NCBI GenBank assembly: GCA_038199755.1
Contig: JBBPYR010000070.1
Span: 7,783-71,782, forward strand
From: JBBPYR01 sp038199755
Lineage (GTDB): Bacteria > Chloroflexota > Ktedonobacteria > Ktedonobacterales > Ktedonobacteraceae
Direction: 5' to 3'
Length of the DNA: 64,000 nt
Every line of letters begins with the position of its first letter. Positions within the stretch are counted from its first letter, which is position 1. A program made the translations under genes and the position numbers. Below, piece after piece: positions 44,119 to 51,428 of the stretch. The notes under the pieces are model-generated. The model saw only the letters and a list, made by a program, of their open reading frames with translations, ran no database searches and was not told the origin of the DNA.

Positions 44119-44838
44119 TTACGCCTCCTTTTGCTGTAATTCTCCAAGCTGAATGTGACGGTCAGCGAGACGTGCAATTTCCTGGTCGTGTGTCACCATG
44201 ATTAATGTTTGATTGCCGTTCATTTGCAATTCGCGCAATACCTGCAAGACCTCGGCACCAGTATTTGTATCAAGATTGCCCGTTGGCTCATCTGCAAGCA
44301 GCACCCTTGGCTGATTAATCAACGCACGAGCAATCGCCACACGCTGCTGCTCACCTCCTGAAAGTCGGGCTGGTGTGTGCCCTAAACGATTTTCCAGCCC
44401 TACACGTATAAGCAATTCCTGTGCTCGTTTCTTCAAATCAAAAGAAAGCTTACGTCGATAAGGAAGCAGGGGAGCCATCACGTTTTCCAGCGCAGTCATG
44501 TTTGGCAAAAGATAAAAGAGTTGAAAGACAAATCCAACTTTCTCTCGTCGAAAATCGGCTGCTGCAACCCCTCGTATAGTGTGAACCGCAACGTCGTCGA
44601 GCCAAATTTCTCCTTTATCGGGCACATCCAATGCTCCCAAGAGCATCAACAGAGTTGTCTTGCCTGAACCAGAAGAGCCTGTGATCGCAATAAACTCGCC
44701 GGTTTGCACCTCGAAGCCAACATGCTCTAACACGCCTACCTTGCCATTCGGTATCGCATACGATTTACTGATATCCTTGACTCTCAGAATATTCTTGCTG
44801 TCTTGCTGTGCAAATGAGAATTTCGCTACTTGTTCCAT
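44119..44838 (-). CDS. ABC transporter ATPase (MacB/LolD type)
   Basis: 239 residues, complete: FIAITGSSGSGKTTLLMLLGALDVPDKGEI (Walker A near residue 45), Q-loop VFQLFYLLP, signature LSGGEQQRVAIARALI, Walker B VLLADEPTGNLD, H-loop VTHDQE. Its permease partner upstream (44854-45621) lacks its N-terminal half, so this ATPase is probably stranded unless another permease is used. Gap to the permease stop is 15 bases. Confidence 0.88.
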   Translation of the reverse strand: MEQVAKFSFAQQDSKNILRVKDISKSYAIPNGKVGVLEHVGFEVQTGEFIAITGSSGSGKTTLLMLLGALDVPDKGEIWLDDVAVHTIRGVAAADFRREKVGFVFQLFYLLPNMTALENVMAPLLPYRRKLSFDLKKRAQELLIRVGLENRLGHTPARLSGGEQQRVAIARALINQPRVLLADEPTGNLDTNTGAEVLQVLRELQMNGNQTLIMVTHDQEIARLADRHIQLGELQQKEA

Positions 44839-44853
44839 CTCTACTTGTTTCCT

Positions 44854-45621
44854 CTACTCAGCACGGAGCAGTTCAACAACTCTCATGCGACTCACTGCCC
44901 TCATCGCAGGCAGAATTGCTAGTGTTGCAACAAGTATCATCAGTGCAACGACACCACACGCTATCAATGGAACGGATACAATGTGCTGTACGACGTGTTG
45001 CACAGACAATACCCATAACGAGACAAGTACGCCTAGAATTGTTCCTGCAATCACAAGAAGCAGTCCTTCTTGCACAAACAGTCTTTGTATCGTCCACGGA
45101 CGCCAGCCTATCGCATGGAAGAGTCCGATCTCTTTCTGCCGTTCTCGCACTTGTAACAAGAGCAAGTCTGCTACACTGAGAAAGGTCAAGACAAGCGCAA
45201 TCACACATCCCGCTATTTGAGGAACAGCCGTCTGCAAAAGGACATAATCGCCTAAGAGTGTCCCTTGTAGTGCTTGATGTTGGGCGAGAAGGCTATTGAA
45301 CATGATCATCAAGAGCAAGGCAGAAAAGAAGAGACTCAACAGCGCAAGCAAGGCACGTGTTCGTGAGCGGCTCACATTACGTAGAACGAGCGAACCAATA
45401 GGCATGAGCATTCCTATAAAGTGTGTAAAGGATGACCCTACTATACTCGTTTTTCCAGAACTTATGGAAGAACCAGTACGTATAAGCTCGGCAGGGCGAA
45501 TGTGCCAGATTTGCCAGAGAGGATACAACGTACTGATTAGAGCAAATGCTAGCATCACTGGAAGTGTCCAAAGTACTATAATCCAAAATGGGGTTACTCC
45601 TAAATTTATTGTTGATATGAC
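44854..45621 (-). pseudogene. C-terminal part of FtsX-type permease, 5'-truncated
   Basis: Homology runs from about VISTINLG (45621) through PFWIIVLWTLPVMLAFALISTLYPLWQIWHIRPAELIRTG to a complete C-terminal FtsX block (LLLLQVRERQKEIGLFHAIGWRPWTIQRLFVQEGLLLV) and the end VVELLRAE. Family members have a further 400-500 residues before this. The frame is closed by a stop at about 45624 and upstream DNA is AT-rich and unrelated. An ATG at 45555 could start a 234-residue product. Confidence 0.75.
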
Positions 45622-45717
45622 CTACAACTCTATCTTATTAATTCTATATAATTGCCACCAATTTACATAATGGTTTGTTGCTGAATAAGCATTTATGCCT
45701 TGTTTCTTCTTGGAGCT

Positions 45718-46229
45718 TCACTTTCCCACAGTGATATGCCTTATCACGCCCAGAGGAGGAAGCGGACGTGGTGAGGCGGGCAGAGCAAGTACCTCGGGAA
45801 GTGCAAGTAAAGCTGTATACTCTTGATAGAATATCGCACTTTGATTCATCTGAGAAGCAGCTATGGCAAGTCCCATCAAAGAGCCTTGCGTACTTGTCAC
45901 AGCACTTGTGTACAAAACGACATCCCCATACTTAGATGCCCTGAGAACGCTTCTAGGATCACGATTATAAAAGCACTGCTGGATATGGCACTCGCTAAAA
46001 GTGCTAGCAAAAGTTGCCAGCGCAATTCGTGTTGTTGTTGCGTACGTTGTGTACTTTGAATAAACCGTGTCGTCTGCACAAAGCCTTTCAGGAAGTAATC
46101 ACTCAGATCAAACAAACGCACTTCTTTAGCAAACGAGACAATGGATAATACTTGTCCATAATAGTCCGCTTGCCGTTCTTTTGGGGTATTCCTGAAAGTG
46201 ACACTAAAGCGTTGGCGACCAAACCGCAT
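45718..46229 (-). pseudogene. fragment of ABC exporter membrane domain, frameshifted
   Basis: RNTPKERQADYYGQVLSIVSFAKEVRLFDLSDYFLKGF is typical of the intracellular loop of type IV ABC exporters (FAKEVRLF), followed by a membrane helix (LLLALLASAISSSAFIIVIL). Near 45905 the frame changes and continues as YTSAVTSTQGSLMGLAIAASQMNQSAIFYQEY, the next helix and coupling region, then ends at 45718. Both ends of the exporter, including the whole ATPase domain, are missing. Confidence 0.7.
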
Positions 46230-46800
46230 CTGGACATATGTTTGAGGAGGACAGTGTCAGGTCGAGAAGGAAGTGTTGTTCGCCAGCGACAGATCGCAGA
46301 GGACCATACGTCGTAGGCAGACGCGCAATATCTATCTCACGCTGTAGTGAGAATCCTGTTTTCAGATGGTCGAGGGGACGTGTGAGAATGCCCATATGAG
46401 TGAGTGCTTGGGAGAGGGCAACGAGATTACGCCTCAAGTAGGACTCCCGTTTCCTCTGTCGCGCGGTTTCAAGAATCTCAAGCGTGATATCAGTCAAGCG
46501 AGGACTCTTATTCATAAGGAGCACATATCCGATGGTCGTTGCCGCAGAGCGTGTCTGCCAGTATTGGGTGTGTCCAAGGTCGTTGATAGAAGTAACGACC
46601 TGCTGAACAGCCTCCTCCACACGAGCAATCCCAAAAACCTTTTTTGCCAAAGTGTAGGGCGATATCCCTTCAAACACATCTGTGTGCTCAATGTGGTCAA
46701 GTGCATAGCCCATCACCGTCAGGTAAAGGCGTACTTCGAGTTGAGTTGTAGCATTTCGTTGACAAAAATCACGGAACGTATGCCAATGATCTCGACCCAC
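46204..46800 (-). CDS. unrecognised helical protein, possibly a remnant
   Basis: 198 residues, open frame, largely helical, with basic patches (ETARQRKRESYLRRNLVALSQ). No family recognised. It overlaps the ABC exporter fragment by 26 bases and sits among broken genes, and no clear ribosome binding site was seen, so it may be part of a larger lost gene. Confidence 0.4.
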   Translation of the reverse strand: MGRDHWHTFRDFCQRNATTQLEVRLYLTVMGYALDHIEHTDVFEGISPYTLAKKVFGIARVEEAVQQVVTSINDLGHTQYWQTRSAATTIGYVLLMNKSPRLTDITLEILETARQRKRESYLRRNLVALSQALTHMGILTRPLDHLKTGFSLQREIDIARLPTTYGPLRSVAGEQHFLLDLTLSSSNICPDAVWSPTL

Positions 46801-46803
46801 TGC

Positions 46804-47035
46804 TCATACGACCAGTCCCAGAACGAGGTGTGACGCTGATGCATTTCCTGAAGCAAGAAGCGTTTGACTTGCGGGTAACGATACCTCTTGAGGTAAGGGA
46901 CCTTGTTCTATTGCCGCAAGAATGCACGTTACTTGCTGCATGTTTTGTACACCGGTGACAACCGTTGTGATTGCAGGATGACTGAGACAAAAACGGAGCG
47001 CAATTTGTGCCAGGGATGCATCTGTGCCAACAAGA
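46804..47035 (-). pseudogene. C-terminal fragment of an aldo/keto reductase
   Basis: TDASLAQIALRFCLSHPAITTVVTGVQNMQQV matches the conserved C-terminal helix and cofactor-loop region of aldo/keto reductases, followed by a typical GPLPQEV segment. The frame stays open to 47406, but that part is antisense to the plus-strand frame at 47044 and shows no reductase motif (no catalytic Tyr/Asp/Lys/His region). Confidence 0.65.
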
Positions 47036-47043
47036 GCCCATGA

Positions 47044-47511
47044 TGGACAGCCCATGCACACCTGTCCGCGCTCCTGGGCTATCTGCGCACGTGCGCGTTC
47101 AGTGTGCTGGCCGATGAGAAGCGGACGCGGGCACGGAGGCCAACTCTCGTCAGCTTCGAGACAGAGAACATGCCCCAGTTCTACGAGGGGGAACTGGATC
47201 GCTGCCTGGACGACGTAGCGATACAACCGCTCTGGACGCTTCTGCTCTCGCTGTTGCCTCACCCGCAAGAGCGCGTGTTTCTCATCGCCACCTATCGTGA
47301 TGGGGACATGCCACGGGACCTGGTGCAACGCTATCCCCACTTCTTTCCCACCGTGAAAGTGGTGTACGCCATCCGTCAGCGCGTGGTGAAACACTTGCAA
47401 CGTCATCGTGCCGTGCGTGCCTATCGCGAGGATGTGAGGGCACTAGCTCACGTGAGCAGGCCGCTACGATTGCTGGGCCATCATGTGCGATCTCTCATTA
47501 TCGTGGAATAG
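47044..47511 (+). CDS. unrecognised protein, probably a gene fragment
   Basis: Open frame from just after a stop at 47041; GTG at 47104 is the first likely start. The protein-like composition (LSFETENMPQFYEGELDR-type region, WTLLLSLLPHPQERVFLIATY, RVVKHLQRHRAVRAYREDV) favours real coding over the antisense frame, but no family was recognised and there is no good ribosome binding site. It begins where the aldo/keto reductase fragment begins, so a junction lies near 47040. Confidence 0.35.
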   Translation, partial: WTAHAHLSALLGYLRTCAFSVLADEKRTRARRPTLVSFETENMPQFYEGELDRCLDDVAIQPLWTLLLSLLPHPQERVFLIATYRDGDMPRDLVQRYPHFFPTVKVVYAIRQRVVKHLQRHRAVRAYREDVRALAHVSRPLRLLGHHVRSLIIVE

Positions 47512-47612
47512 AATAAGCGTGAGAGGGAGAAAAGGCCAGCCGTAAACGTGGAATGACTCTACTGTCATCGTAGAAAAAGTACGCCAGAAACGAGTTAGCG
47601 TGGAACAAGTAC

Positions 47613-48875
47613 CTACTCTGTCTCGTCTGAAGCGCAGAAGCGTCGACGCAGCAGCGGTTCGCGAATCGCCGTGGCATCCAGCCTGCTCGCAGCGAGAAAT
47701 CTCACGAAGCGCGCAAACCCACCAGCCAAAGCCTCCGCAAATGCCTCATCGGTACCGAGCGCCTCCTCCTCCAGCCACAAACCCAGAATGACGAAGGTGT
47801 TGGTCGTCCGGTCGAGTCTGCTGTCGAACCGCCCGACGAGCTGGTCGCCCCACAAAATCGGTAACGTGTAGTAGCCGAACCTGCGCTGGTCGAGAGGCTT
47901 GTAGACCTCCCACACGTAGTCGAAGCCAAAGACCACTTTGGCTCGCCCGCGTGCGCTGACGTGATCCAGCGGTGACAGGAAGACAACCTCTTCCTTCGTG
48001 GTCGTTTCCAACGGCGTCCAGGCTTGCGGCACGCGCCCGTCGCTCACCTCGGCCAGCACCTCGGCGTCGCTGCCGAGCGCATACTGTCCCATTCTCCAGC
48101 CTTCCACCCGCACCTCGATGAGGTCTCCGTCGGCCACCATCGCCCCAAGCAGCTTCTTCGCTGCACGATCAGACTCGCCGTACCCGCGAAACGACTCGGC
48201 CACACGGCTCGGCCGCGACAGGCCGGAGAAGCTGACATCCTTCTTGATCAAGAAGCGGTCAGCCTCGGCCTCGTCGCTTTCGCACATGAGATGCGCAGGC
48301 GCGACCGTTTCCGTGAGGGCGTACACGCGCTCGAAGTTCTTGCGGTGGTGCGTCATCACTTCGCCGATGCGCCACAAATAATACAAGGCCAGGGCGCTGT
48401 CCTTGCGGCCCCGATAACTCTGGGTTCGTGTTCGCGTCGCCATCTCGAAGTCGCGGTTGCTCACGGTGCCGCGCTCGTGCAGGATGGCCCGCATTTCGTC
48501 GATGGCATCGGCGTGTTCGCGCGCCATGCGGCGAATGCGCGAGTCGCCATAGTCGCCATCGCGCTCGCGGCGCATAACCACGCGCCAGTGCGGCAGCTCG
48601 TCCATCGGTCGGACGGCCAGCCAGCCACCCCAGTCAAAGAACTTGCGCTGCTGATAGGCCAACTCTTCCCAGAGGCCAGGCGTGTAATCGAGGACGCGGC
48701 TGTGCAGCGCAATGTCCTGGCTGCGCGCGATGATCTGCAGTGGGTCGAGTTGCAGGTACTCTATGTCGCGCATGGCAGCTTCGGTGCCCTCGATGCCGCG
48801 CCAGCGCCGCCCGGGCCACAAGCCCTGCTTGCCGAGGATGAAACGACGGGCTGTCTCGATGGTGATAGCGAGCAT
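47613..48875 (-). CDS. winged-helix DNA glycosylase-like protein (YcaQ/AlkX, HTH_42)
   Basis: 420 residues. Family features: early segment IEYLQLDPLQIIARSQDIALHSRV near residues 38-60, RPMDELPHWRV, AREHADAIDEMRAILHERG, RKDSALALYYLWRIGEVMTHHRKNFERVYAL, and the C-terminal FLSPLDHVSARGRAKVVFGFDYVWEVYKP and YYTLPILWGDQLVGRFD. YcaQ/AlkX-like members remove alkylated bases or unhook DNA crosslinks; the Streptomyces Orf-type members belong to antibiotic self-resistance. Activity here is inferred from family. GGAGAG precedes the ATG. Confidence 0.85.
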   Translation of the reverse strand: MLAITIETARRFILGKQGLWPGRRWRGIEGTEAAMRDIEYLQLDPLQIIARSQDIALHSRVLDYTPGLWEELAYQQRKFFDWGGWLAVRPMDELPHWRVVMRRERDGDYGDSRIRRMAREHADAIDEMRAILHERGTVSNRDFEMATRTRTQSYRGRKDSALALYYLWRIGEVMTHHRKNFERVYALTETVAPAHLMCESDEAEADRFLIKKDVSFSGLSRPSRVAESFRGYGESDRAAKKLLGAMVADGDLIEVRVEGWRMGQYALGSDAEVLAEVSDGRVPQAWTPLETTTKEEVVFLSPLDHVSARGRAKVVFGFDYVWEVYKPLDQRRFGYYTLPILWGDQLVGRFDSRLDRTTNTFVILGLWLEEEALGTDEAFAEALAGGFARFVRFLAASRLDATAIREPLLRRRFCASDETE

Positions 48876-49092
48876 GATGACTCTCCTTTGTCCATGTACC
48901 TCTGTCTTGCTGTTTCAGCATATCATGGTTTTGCAGGGCTTTGGGGGTGTTAGAGCTTGAGGAAAAAGATGGCTTACCGTTTCTTCTCCGTTGAGAGGAG
49001 ATGCAGGCAAACAGACCTGCGTCCTTTTTCCACGCGAAGAAAAGAAGGTAGGCCTCATCCACGATGACGAGAGAACGCACAATGATGCCACG

Positions 49093-49671
49093 CTATCCGT
49101 TTCCCCCTTCCGTGTCCACATCCCCATCGCGGTCGGGATTGGCGGCAGACACCGTCGCCTGCATGGGGTGATAGGCCAGCAGAAACGTTTCCAGTCCAGC
49201 CAGCGCAGGAGAACCTTTCGCTGGGGGAATGCTTTGCAGGAGTATGTCCTTCTGTTGACCATTAGCCGCAACCGTCAGGCACATGGGATCATCCGTGCTG
49301 CTCGTGACGGTGCAAGGCGACGAGATGCTGAGGACGTGATCCTGATTGATCAGCACGTCGAGCAGTTGCCAGATGGCGGTGGCGGAAAGGTGCGCTTGCC
49401 AGAATGCATCACCTGAGGGGGCAGGGAACAGCAGTCGGCCATCGCCATAGAGGGTCCACTCTGCCTCCGCGTGCCGTTCTGCTTCCGCTGGCTCAGGCAG
49501 TTCGACCAGTTGGACGAGCACGTATCCAGCAGCTCTGTTGTAGGAGATGGCTCGGCCTGCTACAAGGGGGAGCTTGCCCACCAGCAACAGTAGCAGGATC
49601 AGCAAGATCACCAGACCTTGCAGGAAGGACAAGATGATGCGTCTGCGTAGCAGACGCCTGTACCTGTTCAT
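49093..49671 (-). CDS. membrane-anchored protein of unknown function
   Basis: 192 residues from the ATG at 49671 with AAGGAGGATC upstream (frame opens at 49791). A basic N-terminus (MNRYRRLLRRR) and one strong membrane helix (IILSFLQGLVILLILLLLLVGKL) place the rest outside. The outer part has two Cys (SPCTV, DPMCLTV), which may form a disulfide. No family recognised. Confidence 0.65.
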   Translation of the reverse strand: MNRYRRLLRRRIILSFLQGLVILLILLLLLVGKLPLVAGRAISYNRAAGYVLVQLVELPEPAEAERHAEAEWTLYGDGRLLFPAPSGDAFWQAHLSATAIWQLLDVLINQDHVLSISSPCTVTSSTDDPMCLTVAANGQQKDILLQSIPPAKGSPALAGLETFLLAYHPMQATVSAANPDRDGDVDTEGGNG

Positions 49672-49879
49672 CGTATGATCCTCCTTGTTGGCAGGAAATG
49701 AAGTCTCTTCCTCTTCACGCTCCTGTAGTATAGCACAGCCGAGCGCGCTCTTTGGCAAGGAAAAGTTGGTTTCTCGCTCTCGGTTTCTCACCTCTTCCTA
49801 TAGAACCTGTTTGATTGCCACACGGCTTTCCTCGAAGACGAGGTGGGCCGTGTTTTTCTCCAAGAAAGAAGCACACACC

Positions 49880-50136
49880 ATGAATACCGTTCCTTCCTTT
49901 GCTCATCTGGAGAGACTCCTCATGAGCATCCGTTTCCCGAACGCAACGCGCACTATCAAGAAGAGATTGAAGCGGTGGCAGGTGGCGTCGTGACCATGGG
50001 CATCGAGGAAGGGCAAGCTGTGGCTGATGTGCGCTTGCACGATGGCACCTTCCTGCAAGCACGTGCGGCCAATCACGAGCTGGCTCTTGAACGCTTGTGC
50101 GAACAGGTGTATTCTACGACGGCTCGATTCACTTGA
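49880..50136 (+). pseudogene. small protein split by a frameshift, unknown
   Basis: From the ATG at 49880, 37 residues (MNTVPSFAHLERLLMSIRF) run to a stop at 49993. Around 49925-49940 a second frame becomes protein-like, FPERNAHYQEEIEAVAGGVVTMG, and runs to 50136 with VADVRLHDGTFLQARAANHELALERLCEQVY. Together they suggest one protein of about 85 residues with a one-base shift; the second half might also start alone at the ATG at 49995. Function unknown. Confidence 0.35.
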
Positions 50137-50243
50137 CTTGGCGGAGAACCCATAGCGATGTCAAACGATGTGGTATGTGGATGAGTAGTACAGTTGAACA
50201 GCCTCACAACGCCATCTGGGGCTGATAGAGAAACCGTTCAAGC

Positions 50244-50274
50244 TGACATCCCCTGTCATATTTTCTGCTATAAT
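50244..50274 (+). promoter_or_regulatory. WYL regulator promoter with operator TGACATCCCCTGTCA, copy 2
   Basis: Operator at 50244-50258, identical to 21186-21200, followed by TATAAT at 50269-50274. The operator lies where the -35 region should be, so a bound regulator would compete with or recruit RNA polymerase. The regulator gene begins at 50388 after a leader of about 105 bases. This suits autoregulation. Confidence 0.6.
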
Positions 50275-50387
50275 CATGGTAAATATCCTGAAACCGGACG
50301 CTGAACATGAACGAAATAATCTGGAAACGCTGCAAACCGCTGTAGGGACCAGCTTCAGCGCATCCACAGCTTGATTGGAGGGATACC

Positions 50388-51362
50388 GTGCGTGCGGACC
50401 GCCTGCTTTCTATCTTATTGCTGCTACAAATTTATAAGCGCATGACGGCACGTGCGTTGGCAACCCGCCTAGAGGTGTCGGAGCGCACCATTCACCGCGA
50501 CATGGAGTCATTGAGTGCCTCTGGCGTACCAGTCACCGCCGCGCGCGGCATTGGTGGTGGCTGGCTATTGCTCGATTCATACCGCACCAACCTCACAGGG
50601 TTGAACGAGGCCGAAATTCAGGTGCTCTTCCTGAGCAGGCCAGCGCAGTTATTGAGTGATCTGGGGCTACACGGCGCGGCAGAATCGGCCTTGATCAAAC
50701 TGCTCGCCACGCTGCCAACGCTCTCACGCCACAATGCCGAATATGCACGGCAACGCATCCACGTTGATATTGGTGGCTGGCACCGCACGGAAGAGGACAT
50801 TACGTGTTTGCCGATACTACAAGAAGCAGTCTGGCAAGAGCGCAAACTACGCTTCACCTATCATCGTAGCCATGACCTGCCAGTTGAACGCATCGGCGAT
50901 CCCCTCGGCCTGGTCGCCAAGGGCAGCACGTGGTATTTCGTAGCAGCCATTGATGGCGAGACACGCACCTATCGCATCTCACGCATACAGGACGCGACCG
51001 TTCTGGACGAAATGGCATACCGACCACCATCCTTTGACCTCGCGACCTACTGGGCGGAATCGGCCATCCAATTCAAGGCTCAACTGCCGCGCTACGACGC
51101 CACCATCCGCATTCACCCCGACAGCCTGTCATGGATACGCTACACCTTTAAATACGCCCACATCGAGCAAAGCGGCCCGCCCGACGCCGAAGGATGGCTG
51201 CCACTCACCATTCAATTCGAGACCGAAGCGGAGGCATGCCAATACATGCTCGGCCTCGGTCCACAGGCCGAGGTGCTAGAGCCACAAAGCCTACGCGAAC
51301 GCGTGCTACAAAGGGCGCAAGAGGTGCTCGCATTCTATGCACAAAAGCAATCATTGGCTTGA
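50388..51362 (+). CDS. WYL-domain transcriptional regulator (YafY/DeoR-like)
   Basis: 324 residues from the GTG at 50388 (GGAGGG five bases upstream). N-terminal helix-turn-helix (MTARALATRLEVSERTIHRDMESLSASGVPV, residues 18-50), GIGGGWLLLDSYRTNLTGL, a WYL domain about 140-215 (LRFTYHRSHDL, PLGLVAKGSTWYFVAAIDGETRTYRISRI) and a C-terminal WCX extension. WYL domains bind small ligands or nucleic acid. Likely ligand-controlled repressor or activator acting on its own promoter and on the LLM oxidoreductase at 20283, judging from the shared operator. Confidence 0.9.
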   Translation: MRADRLLSILLLLQIYKRMTARALATRLEVSERTIHRDMESLSASGVPVTAARGIGGGWLLLDSYRTNLTGLNEAEIQVLFLSRPAQLLSDLGLHGAAESALIKLLATLPTLSRHNAEYARQRIHVDIGGWHRTEEDITCLPILQEAVWQERKLRFTYHRSHDLPVERIGDPLGLVAKGSTWYFVAAIDGETRTYRISRIQDATVLDEMAYRPPSFDLATYWAESAIQFKAQLPRYDATIRIHPDSLSWIRYTFKYAHIEQSGPPDAEGWLPLTIQFETEAEACQYMLGLGPQAEVLEPQSLRERVLQRAQEVLAFYAQKQSLA

Positions 51363-51428
51363 CATCTGTTCCAATTATCCCTATGATGTGTGCAAAACCA
51401 TAACAGTGAAGAGAATATCGCGAGAAGT

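Noticed and set aside
46804..47406. Whole 200-codon minus frame as one protein
   Set aside because: Only its last third resembles an aldo/keto reductase; the first part is antisense to another frame and has no reductase motif.
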